From the NCBI GenBank assembly GCA_002440665.1, contig DJUX01000068.1:1-64000 (forward strand): a stretch of 64,000 nucleotides of DNA, written 5' to 3'. Each line of letters starts with the position of its first letter. The stretch's first letter is position 1. Both the position numbers and the translations under genes were made by a program. The notes beneath the pieces were generated by a model. The model saw nothing but the letters and a program-made list of their open reading frames with translations, was not told the DNA's origin and ran no database searches. Below, piece after piece: positions 16,496-25,092 of the stretch. The DNA is from Dechloromonas sp. UBA6271. Lineage in GTDB: Bacteria; Pseudomonadota; Gammaproteobacteria; Burkholderiales; Rhodocyclaceae.

Positions 16496-17143
16496 TCAGG
16501 CGGAAAAGTGGCCGAGATCGAGGAAATGTTCCCACAATTGCTGCCAGACTGGCCACTCGTGGCCGCCGGGGATGGCGTGGCGGGCAGCCGGCGGAAACTG
16601 CCCGGCGATCTGCGCCATGCCGGCGGCGAAGCGGTCGTCGCGGCCGTAGCCGACGAAGACCGGCAAGCCTGTCGGCGGTCGCTGCAGCCAGCGCCACATG
16701 CGGAATTCCGGGTCGGCCAGTTGCTCGGGCGTCGCCTGCCAGTGGTCGAGGCCGCCGGCACTGGCGATGGCCATGCTGGTGAGGCGGCTCCCCGGATAGG
16801 GCGCGAGCAGGCAAAGGCCGTCGACGCTGCCCGGCGTGTCGGCGGCGTGGCAGAGGGCGAGCTGGCCGCCGAGCGAGATGCCGCCCAGCCAGATCTTCCG
16901 GTAGCCCTGGTGGCGGGCCGGGGCGAGAATTTCTTCGTGCACGGCCGGCAGCGCCGTGCCGCCGGAAATGGCACTTAAATCAAGGTCGACCGCAACCAGG
17001 TCGAGCGCCAGACGGCGGCGGGCGGCGGCGGCGAAAAAGCCGGCGCTGACGAAATCGTCCGCCGTCATGTAGGCGCCGGGCAGCAACACCAGCAGGTTCG
17101 GCGCGCCAGCCGTCTGGCGGCGGATGTGCAGCGCTGCGCTCAT
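16496..17143 (-). CDS. Alpha/beta hydrolase
   Basis: A 215-residue alpha/beta hydrolase. The nucleophile elbow GISLGG lies at about 87-92, an acid is likely in YGRDDRF and the histidine in PGGHEW near the C-terminus. It overlaps the exporter gene by 4 bases. In a polyene operon it could release or transfer acyl chains in place of a thioesterase; this is inference. Repeat-derived residues VAVDLDLSAIS lie at about 49-59. Confidence 0.75.
   Translation of the reverse strand: MSAALHIRRQTAGAPNLLVLLPGAYMTADDFVSAGFFAAAARRRLALDLVAVDLDLSAISGGTALPAVHEEILAPARHQGYRKIWLGGISLGGQLALCHAADTPGSVDGLCLLAPYPGSRLTSMAIASAGGLDHWQATPEQLADPEFRMWRWLQRPPTGLPVFVGYGRDDRFAAGMAQIAGQFPPAARHAIPGGHEWPVWQQLWEHFLDLGHFSA
16966..17000 (+). 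repeat. Dispersed uptake-signal-like repeat, copy in hydrolase
   Basis: Exact core GTCGACCGCAAC (16985-16996) with TTAAAT on its 5' side and a weaker outer tract. Translated on the minus strand as VAVDLDLSAI. Confidence 0.6.
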
Positions 17144-19467
17144 GCGCTGGTTTCACGTGGAACGAACATTGCCGCCAGCAGCAGCGCGAGAACGGCGCCC
17201 GGCCCGACGGTGACGCCGATGGCGTGCAGCACCGGCACCTGCGACAGACCCAGCGTGCCGAAGCCGATGGCGGTGGTCAGGTTGGCGACCGCCATCGAGG
17301 CCAGCGTGTCGGCGTCGAGCCGGCCGGCGGCGCGGTCGAAGAAGAGCGCGTAGTTGGAACCGACGGCGACGATCAGCAGCATGCCGACCAGGTGCAGCAG
17401 ATGCAGGCGCTCGCCGCCCAGATGCAGGGCAGCAATGACAAGCAGGACGGCGAGCACCAGTGGCAGCAGGACGGCGGCCAGGCGCCGGGGCGAGCGCAGG
17501 GTGACGGCGAGCAGCGCGACGATGGCGGCGAGGCCGGCCAGGGCGAGCAGCACGGCTTCATGCAGGTAGTCGTTGTAGAGTTGGTTGAATTCGCCCTTCA
17601 GGTCGATGACCAGCGCGCCGCTGCCGGCCAGCGCCTGGCGCACCGCGGCGGTCGCGATTGCCGGGTCGCCGGCGGGCAGGCGCAGCGGCAGGACGGCACT
17701 CCAGCCGTTTGGACGTTGCAGCAGCAGGGCATCGACGGCCAGCCCGAGGCCACTGCCGTCGAGGCTGCGGCGGTCGATATCCGGCGCCTGACGGGCGGCG
17801 GCGATGTCGGCGATGAAGCCTTCCAGCTTGCCGGCGGCCAGCGGGGAATCGGCGAGTGCTATCTGCAGGCGCGGGCGCAATTCGTCCGTCGCAGGCAGGC
17901 TGGCGCGGCGTGCGGCCTGCGCGGCCGAACTGGGCAGGAAACGGGTCGGGCTGTCGTAGCCGTCGATGGTGCCATTCGCCAGCAGGCCGTCGAGCGCCTG
18001 CCCTGCCCGTTCGGCGGCCTGCAGGGCGGCTTCGCGGTTGGCGCCGCGGACGACGACCATGAAGCGCGAATCGCTGGTGCCGAGGTCGGCGCGCAGTGCC
18101 GTGTCGAGCTCGGCGTCGGCGCGGCTGACGCTGCTCAGCACCGACAGGTTGGGGGACCACAGGCGGTCGTGGTGGAGCGCGAGGTAGGTCGTTGCCGCCA
18201 GCGCGAGGGCCAGCGTCGGCCAGCGCAGGCGGCGGAGGACGGCCATGGCGGTCTGCAATGCGGCGCCGAGGCGGCTCAGGTCGCGCGGCGCGGCACCGCC
18301 GTCGGCGACGCGCGGCAGCACGAAGCGGGTGACGATGGCGGCCGTGGCGATGCCGGTCAGGGCGTAAAGGCCGAGCTGGGCGAGGCCGGGGAAACCGGAA
18401 AAGAGCAGCGCCCCGAAGCCGCACACCGAGGTCAGGACGCCGAGGCGGATGGTCGGCCAGAAGCGTGTCTTCCACGCCGCGACGCCGCTGCGCCCGGACT
18501 GGACGAAGTAATAGATGGAGTAATCGACCGCCTCGCCGATCAGCGCCGAGCCGAAGCCGACGGTGATGCCGAACACGGTGCCGTAGGCCAGGCTGACGGC
18601 GACGACGCCGGCCAGCGCGCCGGAGAGGACCGGCAGCAGGCCGAGGGTCAGCAGGCGCAGCGAGCGATAGACGAAAAAGAGGACGGCGATGATGGCCAGC
18701 GTGCCGATGGCCGACAGGCGGGTGACTTCGCTCTTGATCGTGGCCCGCGACTTGACCGCGAAGAGGCCGGGGCCGGACAACTGCAGGCGCGCATCGGCGA
18801 TTCCGGCGGCCGCGGCGAGTGCCGCGAACTCCGCGCGGACGGCGGCGATGGCGGCTTCCTGGCCGTCGGTGTCGGCGCCCTGCGCCCGTGTCTGCAGCAG
18901 CAGCAGGGCGCGCTCGCCGTCGGGCGAGGCCCAGACGCCGGCGCGGCTGGCCGGCTGGGCGCCGGGGTTCAGCTGGCGCAGCAGCTCGAACAATTCGCCG
19001 CTCGGGTCGCGCGCCAGCATCGGCTTCAGCATCATGCCGGCCGGCGAGGCGAGGCGGTCGATGCTGTCGGAAATCGCCGTCCGCAGGCCGTCGACCGTAA
19101 ACCGCTCGGGCGTGACGGCGGGGCTGAGCAGGTAGCGGTGGCGGAACAGGAAGTCACGGTCGGCATCGAGGCTGCCGGCTTCGCCGTTCTGCACCGCGGC
19201 GAATTCGGGCATTTTGGCGAGTCGACCGCGCAAGTCGCGCGACAGTGCCGCGCGCTGCGTGGCGTCGCCGCCTTCGATGGCGACCATCAGCAGGCGCGCG
19301 ACGGCGCCCTCCTTCAGCTGGTCGACCAGCACCTGCTGTTCGGCGGTCGGCCGCGCCGGCAGGAAGAAGGACATGTCGGCGCTGAAGCGGCTGTGCCAGA
19401 CGATGGCGGTGCCGGCCAGCATGGCCAGCAGCCAGAGCAGGAAGGCGCGGCGGCCGTGACGGGTCAT
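17140..19467 (-). CDS. MMPL/RND-type exporter
   Basis: A 775-residue transporter of the MMPL family with about 12 membrane segments, two periplasmic loops and the duplicated RND layout; GFGSALIGEAVDYSIYYF lies near residues 308-325. Aryl-polyene clusters always carry such an exporter, thought to move the polyene lipid out of the inner membrane together with the LolA-like protein encoded just upstream. It overlaps both neighbours by 4 bases. Its last codons (FVPRETSA) contain a parS-like site. Confidence 0.88.
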   Translation of the reverse strand: MTRHGRRAFLLWLLAMLAGTAIVWHSRFSADMSFFLPARPTAEQQVLVDQLKEGAVARLLMVAIEGGDATQRAALSRDLRGRLAKMPEFAAVQNGEAGSLDADRDFLFRHRYLLSPAVTPERFTVDGLRTAISDSIDRLASPAGMMLKPMLARDPSGELFELLRQLNPGAQPASRAGVWASPDGERALLLLQTRAQGADTDGQEAAIAAVRAEFAALAAAAGIADARLQLSGPGLFAVKSRATIKSEVTRLSAIGTLAIIAVLFFVYRSLRLLTLGLLPVLSGALAGVVAVSLAYGTVFGITVGFGSALIGEAVDYSIYYFVQSGRSGVAAWKTRFWPTIRLGVLTSVCGFGALLFSGFPGLAQLGLYALTGIATAAIVTRFVLPRVADGGAAPRDLSRLGAALQTAMAVLRRLRWPTLALALAATTYLALHHDRLWSPNLSVLSSVSRADAELDTALRADLGTSDSRFMVVVRGANREAALQAAERAGQALDGLLANGTIDGYDSPTRFLPSSAAQAARRASLPATDELRPRLQIALADSPLAAGKLEGFIADIAAARQAPDIDRRSLDGSGLGLAVDALLLQRPNGWSAVLPLRLPAGDPAIATAAVRQALAGSGALVIDLKGEFNQLYNDYLHEAVLLALAGLAAIVALLAVTLRSPRRLAAVLLPLVLAVLLVIAALHLGGERLHLLHLVGMLLIVAVGSNYALFFDRAAGRLDADTLASMAVANLTTAIGFGTLGLSQVPVLHAIGVTVGPGAVLALLLAAMFVPRETSA
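17150..17163. promoter_or_regulatory. parS-like ParB binding site 1
   Basis: GTTTCACGTGGAAC matches the parS core GTT-N-CACGTG-N-AAC; its reverse strand GTTCCACGTGAAAC is the Bacillus-type core. It lies in the last codons of the MMPL exporter gene. Two further matches occur in the window. Confidence 0.7.
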
Positions 19468-20030
19468 CGGCTGTCGAGCGCTTCGATCAGCATCAGCGAG
19501 CGGTCGCCGTCGCCCTGCAGGTACTCGATACTGCGGATCTGGTTGCGGCTGCCGGCGACGACGATGCGCTGGACGAAGGCGGCAATCTTCTCGTCACTCG
19601 GCAGCAATGTGAGTACCCACTTATCCGGAGTGCCAGACAGATGCAGCAGGTAGCTTTTCTCCAGCGCCGCCCGGTTGCCGGTCAGCGTGCCGCGCAGGCT
19701 GTCGACGAAGGCGAGCGCTTCCGGCTGGTTGCCGAGGTTGATGGTCAGCTTCTGGCGTTCGCGTTCGATGCTCAGCGTCTCGCGGTCGAGCCGCAGGGTT
19801 TCCGGCTTCGGCGTCAGGGTGCGTTTTTCCAGGCGGTCGGGAGCGCTGTAGCTGAGTTCGCCGGTCGACACGACGGGCTTGTCGAGCAGCGCGATGAATT
19901 TCTTCTCGACGAACTTCGCCTTGCCGCCGGGGTTGCGGGCCAGGTCGTTCATCAGCTGGCCGATGTCGAAGGCGGCGCTGGCCGGCAGCGCGAGTGCCAG
20001 CAGGAGGAGGCCGGCGAAGAATCGCTTCAT
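19464..20030 (-). CDS. LolA-like outer membrane carrier protein
   Basis: A 188-residue periplasmic protein with signal peptide MKRFFAGLLLLALALPASA and a LolA-like fold (GELSYSAPDRLEKRTL, about 60-75). Start at ATG 20030 is chosen because the signal peptide begins there. In aryl-polyene clusters the LolA-like protein is thought to carry the polyene or its lipid across the periplasm. Overlaps by 4 bases on both sides. Confidence 0.85.
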   Translation of the reverse strand: MKRFFAGLLLLALALPASAAFDIGQLMNDLARNPGGKAKFVEKKFIALLDKPVVSTGELSYSAPDRLEKRTLTPKPETLRLDRETLSIERERQKLTINLGNQPEALAFVDSLRGTLTGNRAALEKSYLLHLSGTPDKWVLTLLPSDEKIAAFVQRIVVAGSRNQIRSIEYLQGDGDRSLMLIEALDSR

Positions 20031-20950
20031 GGTTTTTCCTGCCAGAAATCGAAGAAGTTGAACCAGTTGTACGGCGCGATCCGGCAAAAATGCGTCAGGC
20101 GCCCGGCGTAAGCGTGCATCGCCGCGCGGATGGCGGCGTCGCGTTCGCCGCGCGGGATCGCCGAGAAATCGGCGAGCGGCTCGAAATGGATGCGATAGCG
20201 GTTGCCGCCGAGGTAGAGGCCGGTCATGAAGAATACCGGCCGGCGCAGCATGGCGGCGGTGCGGAAGGGGCCGAGCGGCAGCGGCGCCATTTTGCCGAGA
20301 AATTCGCAGTCGACCGTGGCATCGTCGCCGAGGCGGCGGTCGGCCAGCATGCCGACCAGGCAGCCCTGCTCCAACCGGGCGCTGGCCTGCAGCATCGAAT
20401 CCATGCGCCCGAGGGCGATGATGTCGTCGCTCGCGGCCGGGTTGATCGCCGCCAGCGTGGCGTTGATCTTGCGCGCGTTTTTCTCGTACATCAGCATCGC
20501 CACCTTGAGCCCGGCCTGGCCGCGGCCGACGGCGCGCAGCACTTCGAAACTGCCGAGATGGGCGCCGATCAGCAGCGCGCCCGGCTGTTGCGCCAGCGCC
20601 GCGTGCAGCGCCTCGGCGCCGACGATTTCGATATCGAACAGGTCGAAGCGGTCGTTGAGCAGGTAGATGCGGTCGTGGATGGTGCTGGCGAAGCTGAAGA
20701 CATGGCGGAAGCCGTCCGCCCAGGTCGCCGGGCGGCCGAGCGCGCGGCCCAGGTAGGCGCGGCTGGCGCGCCGGGCGCGTGGGGCGAAGAGGACGAAATA
20801 GGCGGCGATGGCGCAGAGGACGACGCGCCCGACACGGCGGCCGAGGCGCAGCGAAATCCAGACCATCAGGCGCAGGATGGCCAGGTTGCTGCGTTCCGGC
20901 TGCTGCGCCCAGTCGGCGCTGGCCGGCGCGGTGTCGGGCGGGCGCGTCAT
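20027..20950 (-). CDS. LpxL/HtrB-type acyltransferase
   Basis: A 307-residue lipid A biosynthesis (lauroyl/myristoyl) acyltransferase homologue. A membrane segment lies at about 38-55, then the catalytic-type GAHLGSFE (HX4D/E, about 128-135), and FFMTGLYLGGNRYRIHFE later. In this operon it more likely acylates the polyene carrier lipid than lipid A. A degenerate repeat encodes DATVDCEFLGKM. Confidence 0.85.
   Translation of the reverse strand: MTRPPDTAPASADWAQQPERSNLAILRLMVWISLRLGRRVGRVVLCAIAAYFVLFAPRARRASRAYLGRALGRPATWADGFRHVFSFASTIHDRIYLLNDRFDLFDIEIVGAEALHAALAQQPGALLIGAHLGSFEVLRAVGRGQAGLKVAMLMYEKNARKINATLAAINPAASDDIIALGRMDSMLQASARLEQGCLVGMLADRRLGDDATVDCEFLGKMAPLPLGPFRTAAMLRRPVFFMTGLYLGGNRYRIHFEPLADFSAIPRGERDAAIRAAMHAYAGRLTHFCRIAPYNWFNFFDFWQEKP
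20289..20323 (+). repeat. Degenerate copy of dispersed repeat in acyltransferase
   Basis: CATTTTGCC and AAATTCG tracts precede GTCGACCG, but the last core bases differ (TGGC for CAAC). The protein reading TVDCEFLGKM parallels VAVDPEKQAKM of the best copy, with a 1-base shift in spacing. Confidence 0.4.
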
Positions 20951-21252
20951 TGGCTGGCCGGGGTCACGACGCCGCTTGCCACCTCGCGCTCGCCGCTGCT
21001 GACGGTGAAGGCGATGCTGCCGTTGGGCCGGACGCTGAGGTGGAAGGTCAGCGTCTCGCCGGGGCCGGCCGGGCTGAGGAACTTGGCGTTGCCGACCTGC
21101 CAGGCGGCGGGCGGGGCCGGCAGCAGGCGGGCGGCGAAAGCCAGCGCGCGGTCGAGGAGCAGCACGCCGGGGACGATCGGCTGGCCGGGGAAGTGCCCGG
21201 TGAAGGCCGGATGGTCGGCCGGCACGTCCCAGCGAAACTCAGCGGCGGCCAT
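20947..21252 (-). CDS. 3-hydroxyacyl-ACP dehydratase (ApeI-like hotdog)
   Basis: A 101-residue hotdog protein with HPAFTGHFPGQPIVPGVLLL (about 15-34), the FabZ-type active-site segment. It is the second dehydratase of the polyene synthase. The ATG at 21252 lies inside the end of the ligase gene (14-base overlap). Confidence 0.85.
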   Translation of the reverse strand: MAAAEFRWDVPADHPAFTGHFPGQPIVPGVLLLDRALAFAARLLPAPPAAWQVGNAKFLSPAGPGETLTFHLSVRPNGSIAFTVSSGEREVASGVVTPASQ

Positions 21253-22582
21253 GTGTTTTTCCGGCGTGGGCGGCGTGCAGCACCTGCAGCGCGGCCAGCG
21301 GCAGCTTGCCGACGCCGTTGCGCGGCAGGTGGTCGACCAGGACCAGCGGACGCGGCAGGAAGATCGGGTCGATGCGCTCGCGCAGCGCCTGCAGCAGGGC
21401 CGGCACTTCCAGCCCCGGCGCCACGGCAAAGGCGCACAGGCGCGTGATGCCGGCGGCAGCCCCCTCTTCCGGCAGGTAGAAGGCGGCGTCGCGAACACCG
21501 GCGATGCTTGCGATCTGGTGGTTGAGGTAGGCCAGCGAGGTGCGCTTGCCGGCGATGTTGACCAGATCGGCATCGCGGCCGTGCAGCAGGAAACGGCCGT
21601 CGGCGAGGATCTCGATGACGTCGGCCAGCGCCGGCCGGCCTTCGACATGGCCGCCACAGGCGAAGGTCTGTCCGCCTTCCTGCGCGAGGCGGACGTCGGC
21701 GAACAGCTCCCAGGCGCGGCCGGCGGTGGTGCGCCGGCTGGCGATCTGGCCGCTTTCGGTGCAGCCGTAGATTTCGATCAGCGGTGCCTGGAAACGGCTT
21801 TCGGCGGCCGCCGCCAGTTCCTCGGAGAGCGGCGCGGTGGCCGACAGCAGCAGGTCGACGGCCGGCAGTTCGAGACCGGATTCGAGCAGCGCCGCGAGGT
21901 GGAACGGTGTGCTGACCAGCAGGCGCGGCTGCGGCACGGTGGCCAGCGCGGCGACGATGTCCTGCGGATAGAAGGGCTTGTCCGACCAGAACGGCGCGTT
22001 GCCGTGCAGCGCCAGCAGTACGGTCGATTCGAAGCCGTACATGTGTTGCGCCGGCACCGTGCCGACGATGGCATGTCCGGCGACGTTCAGGCGGCTGGCC
22101 TCGGCGCGGGCGTTGCGGACCAGCGAGCCCCAGGATTTGCGGTAGGGCAGCGGCTGGCCAGTGGAGCCGGAGGTGTAGACCTGGATTGCCGGCTGGTCGG
22201 CGGGCACGTCCGGGATTTTTGCCACTTTTTCGGAGTCGACCGCAGCCAGCGCCGGAAAGTCGAGGCGCGGCAGGTCGCCGCTGGCGAAATCGCCGTCGCA
22301 CAGGCAGCAGACGTCCGGGCAGGCAGCGTGAATCTGGCGCAGCGTCTCCGGCGAATGCGAGGAGGGTTGCAGGCTGATGCGGCCGCTCAGCAGGCCGGCG
22401 GCGAGGCCGACCGCGAATTGGTAGCGGTCCTGGCAGACGTTGAGCAGGTGGCGCCCGGGCGGCAGACAGGCGGCGAGCGCCGCGGCGTCGGCGAGGAAAT
22501 GGCGGACGGTGACCGGCCCTTCCGGGCGCCAGGCGAAAACCTCGTCCAGGCCGGCGTGCCCGAGCAGCGGCACCAGGGTCAT
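21239..22582 (-). CDS. AMP-dependent acyl/aryl ligase
   Basis: A 447-residue ANL-superfamily adenylating enzyme. The phosphate-binding motif YTSGSTGQPLP lies at about 134-144, EIYGCTESG at about 262-270 and NGVGKLPL (catalytic Lys) near the C-terminus. It should activate the hydroxybenzoate-type starter as an adenylate and load an ACP. A repeat copy encodes AAVDSEKVAKIPD (about 112-124), a linker just before the phosphate-binding loop. ATGA overlap with the gene upstream. Confidence 0.88.
   Translation of the reverse strand: MTLVPLLGHAGLDEVFAWRPEGPVTVRHFLADAAALAACLPPGRHLLNVCQDRYQFAVGLAAGLLSGRISLQPSSHSPETLRQIHAACPDVCCLCDGDFASGDLPRLDFPALAAVDSEKVAKIPDVPADQPAIQVYTSGSTGQPLPYRKSWGSLVRNARAEASRLNVAGHAIVGTVPAQHMYGFESTVLLALHGNAPFWSDKPFYPQDIVAALATVPQPRLLVSTPFHLAALLESGLELPAVDLLLSATAPLSEELAAAAESRFQAPLIEIYGCTESGQIASRRTTAGRAWELFADVRLAQEGGQTFACGGHVEGRPALADVIEILADGRFLLHGRDADLVNIAGKRTSLAYLNHQIASIAGVRDAAFYLPEEGAAAGITRLCAFAVAPGLEVPALLQALRERIDPIFLPRPLVLVDHLPRNGVGKLPLAALQVLHAAHAGKTHGRR
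22214..22248 (+). repeat. Dispersed uptake-signal-like repeat, copy in AMP ligase
   Basis: Core GTCGACCGCAGC (22235-22246) with full tracts ATTTTTGCC and CTTTTTCGG on its 5' side, 10 bases apart. Translated on the minus strand as AAVDSEKVAKI. Confidence 0.8.
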
Positions 22583-23247
22583 CGCGGGTCCGGCGGCGGC
22601 GCCTGGCGCTGCTGGCCGGCGCGGAAGGCGCGAATCGTGTCGGTGATGCCGGCGCGCTCGGCCGGCGGCAGAACAAGATAGCGGCACAGATGCTCGACGA
22701 CGAACATCAGCAGGATCAGCGGCAGGGTCAGGAAATTGGCGAAAACCGACCAGACGGCGGCCGGCGCCAGCAGGAAGAGGCCGCTCGACACGACGGCCGT
22801 GGCGATGAAGAAGCCGGTCCACGCCACGGTGACCTGCCGCGTGTAGCGGAGCTTGGCCGGCGACAGGCCTTCGGGATGGGCGAAGCGCGCCAGCTGGGTG
22901 ATCAGCGGCTCGTGGCCGGCGCCCAGGGTGCGGCCGAAAACGACGGCGAACGCCAGGTTGGTGCCGACGTGTTCCACGTAATGAAGCAGCGCGCCGTTCT
23001 CGCGCAGTTGCGGCCAGGCCCAGGCCAGCAGGGCGAGCGCGGCCAGGCCGCCGCTGGCGATCCACAGCGGGTGGCCGAGCCGCCGCAGGAGAATGGCGGC
23101 GACGATGACGATCGGTGTCGCGGCGAGCGCGGTGGAGAATCCGGAGGCGCCGCCGACGCTGTTGCGATGGGCGAATATCGCCCATGCCACGGCCAGGCCG
23201 GCGACGGCCGTACCGCGCAGCAGGCTGGTGGCGCCCGTTGCGCTCAT
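22579..23247 (-). CDS. COG4648-type integral membrane protein
   Basis: A 222-residue protein with about six hydrophobic segments and no catalytic motif I can name. Proteins of this type are regular members of aryl-polyene clusters between the ACP and ligase genes, but their function is unknown. Overlaps the ACP gene upstream and the ligase downstream by 4 bases. Confidence 0.7.
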   Translation of the reverse strand: MSATGATSLLRGTAVAGLAVAWAIFAHRNSVGGASGFSTALAATPIVIVAAILLRRLGHPLWIASGGLAALALLAWAWPQLRENGALLHYVEHVGTNLAFAVVFGRTLGAGHEPLITQLARFAHPEGLSPAKLRYTRQVTVAWTGFFIATAVVSSGLFLLAPAAVWSVFANFLTLPLILLMFVVEHLCRYLVLPPAERAGITDTIRAFRAGQQRQAPPPDPR

Positions 23248-23528
23248 TTCGTCCGTTGCGCCGCGATGTGCGCCGTCAGGGCGCGCAGCGAAGAGAAGAT
23301 GCGGATGTTGTCCTCATTGTCCGAACGCAGCTGGAAGCCGTAGCGCTTGGAGATGACCAGCGCCAGTTCGAGAATGTCGATCGAATCGAGGCCGAGGCCC
23401 TCGCCGAACAGCGGCGCGTCGGGGTCGATGGTGCCGGCGGCGATTTCCAGATTGAGGGCGCTGACGACCAGCTCGGCGATTTCGGGCAGGAGCGCGGCAA
23501 CGGCTTCCGGGGTTGGATTGGCAGGCAT
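23244..23528 (-). CDS. Acyl carrier protein (second)
   Basis: A 94-residue ACP with the phosphopantetheine site GLDSIDILELALVI (Ser at about 52). Start at ATG 23528 gives the usual ACP size. One of two ACPs of the polyene synthase; it overlaps the membrane protein gene by 4 bases. Confidence 0.88.
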   Translation of the reverse strand: MPANPTPEAVAALLPEIAELVVSALNLEIAAGTIDPDAPLFGEGLGLDSIDILELALVISKRYGFQLRSDNEDNIRIFSSLRALTAHIAAQRTK

Positions 23529-23542
23529 GTCGGGATGATCCG

Positions 23543-24799
23543 TCAGGGTTGGTCGGCGACGGCGCGGAACGCGAGCACCGCGTTGCTGCCGCCGAAGGCG
23601 AATGAGCTGGCGAGGGCGGCGCGCAGCGGCTGCTGGTGGCGCGCCGTGGCGACGTGATCGACGCCGGCGCAAGCCGGGTCGAGGTGTTCGAGATGAGCGG
23701 TCGGCGGAATGGCGCCTTCGCGCAGGGCGAGGACGGTGATGATGGCCTCGAGCGCGCCGGCGGCGCCGAGCAGGTGGCCGTGCAGCGACTTGGTGGCGCT
23801 GACCGCCAGGCGTTCGGCGCGGTCGCCGAAGACGCTGCGCAGCGCCTCGATTTCCACCGGGTCGCCTTCCGGCGTCGCCGTGCCGTGGGCGTTGATGTAG
23901 TCGATGTCGGCGGTACCGAGGCCGGCATCGGCCAGCGCCGCACGCAGGGCACGCACCTGCCCGGCGGCGGCCGGACGAACCAGGTGGCTGTGGTCGCAGG
24001 TCGTGCCGTAGCCGGCCAGTTCGCCGTGGATGACGGCGCCGCGGGCGACCGCGTGCTCCCAGTCTTCGAGCACCAGCGCCGCCCCGCCCTCGCCCAGCAC
24101 CAGCCCGCTGCGATCCGCCGCGAACGGCCTGCAGCAGTAAGGGGCACTGGCTTCGTCGGCGTTCGCCAGCACGCGCAGGGCTTCCCAGGCGCGGGCGACG
24201 GCATAGGCCTGTGGCGTATCGGAGCCGCCGGCCAGCATGACCGCGGCCTCGCCGCTGCGCACGCGCCGGAAGGCTTCGCCGATGGCAATCGACGACGAGG
24301 CGCAAGCCACGGTATGGCTCATGCTGACGCCGCCGAGGCTAAGCTGGATGGAAATCTGCGCGTTGGCCGCATTGTTCAGGCCGTGGATGAGCGACAGCGG
24401 CGACAGGCGCTCCCGCCCGTTCTGCCAGAGATCCCGGTAACCCTTTTCGTAGGCCATGGTGCCGCCCAGCGCGGTGCCCCAGGCGACGCCCCAGTCCTCG
24501 CGCTCGTCGCCTTGCGCTGTACGCGGCAGGCCGGCATCGTCCCAGGCGGCAAAGGCGGCGGCGACGCCGAGCTGGGCGAAGCGGTCGAGCATGCCGGCGA
24601 GCGGGCGGCCGAGCGCCGCCTCGGCGTCAAAACCGGGGCAGCCGGCGAAGGGCATGCTCAGCGGCCGCGGCAGGTCGTTGGTGTGCAGCAGGCGGATGGC
24701 CGATTCGCCGGCCAGCAGGCGCGCGAAGAAATCGGCGAGATCACCGCCGAAGGGACTGACCAGACCGAGTCCGGTGATTGCGACGCGACGCGGGCTCAT
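23543..24799 (-). CDS. Beta-ketoacyl-ACP synthase (FabF-like)
   Basis: A 418-residue condensing enzyme. It begins RRVAITGLGLVSPFGG and has the active-site Cys in HTVACASSSIAIGEA (about 165-179), INAHGTATPEGDP (His) and ASSFAFGGSNAVLAF near the C-terminus. Together with the 14411-15604 gene it gives two full ketosynthases plus one chain-length factor, the usual aryl-polyene complement. Confidence 0.9.
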   Translation of the reverse strand: MSPRRVAITGLGLVSPFGGDLADFFARLLAGESAIRLLHTNDLPRPLSMPFAGCPGFDAEAALGRPLAGMLDRFAQLGVAAAFAAWDDAGLPRTAQGDEREDWGVAWGTALGGTMAYEKGYRDLWQNGRERLSPLSLIHGLNNAANAQISIQLSLGGVSMSHTVACASSSIAIGEAFRRVRSGEAAVMLAGGSDTPQAYAVARAWEALRVLANADEASAPYCCRPFAADRSGLVLGEGGAALVLEDWEHAVARGAVIHGELAGYGTTCDHSHLVRPAAAGQVRALRAALADAGLGTADIDYINAHGTATPEGDPVEIEALRSVFGDRAERLAVSATKSLHGHLLGAAGALEAIITVLALREGAIPPTAHLEHLDPACAGVDHVATARHQQPLRAALASSFAFGGSNAVLAFRAVADQP

Positions 24800-24803
24800 G
24801 CCT

Positions 24804-25040
24804 TCAGCTTTTTTCGCTGCGCAGGCGTTCCATCAGCGCCACCATGTCGCCGACGGTCTTGGGACTCTTCAGGTCCTTGGCGAGCGCGATGCCGAAACGG
24901 TCCTCGAACTCGAACACCAGTTCGAGCATCATCAGGGAGTCGACGCCGAGCGCGGCCAGCGTCGCTTCGGGGACCACCTGCTCGGGCGGGACGCCCAGGC
25001 GGCCGTCGAGAAACTCGCGAATTACGGTTAGGGAATTCAT
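24804..25040 (-). CDS. Acyl carrier protein (first gene of polyene operon)
   Basis: A 78-residue ACP with the site LGVDSLMMLELVF (Ser at about 36). A longer upstream extension is possible but the ACP fold begins at MNSLTVIREF, so ATG 25040 is chosen. It starts the minus-strand polyene operon, 4 bases before the ketosynthase. Its promoter must lie in the 52 bases to the PAP2 gene or inside it. Confidence 0.88.
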   Translation of the reverse strand: MNSLTVIREFLDGRLGVPPEQVVPEATLAALGVDSLMMLELVFEFEDRFGIALAKDLKSPKTVGDMVALMERLRSEKS

Positions 25041-25092
25041 AAGACCATGAATTTTAGCCGAAAAACACCGTTTTCCACAGCCTTGCGGTAGG

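Noticed and set aside
19211..19235. ATTTTGGCGA followed by GTCGACCGCG in the MMPL exporter gene, resembling the dispersed repeat
   Set aside because: The spacing between the A/T run and GTCGAC is too short and the core end differs; likely chance in a GC-rich gene.
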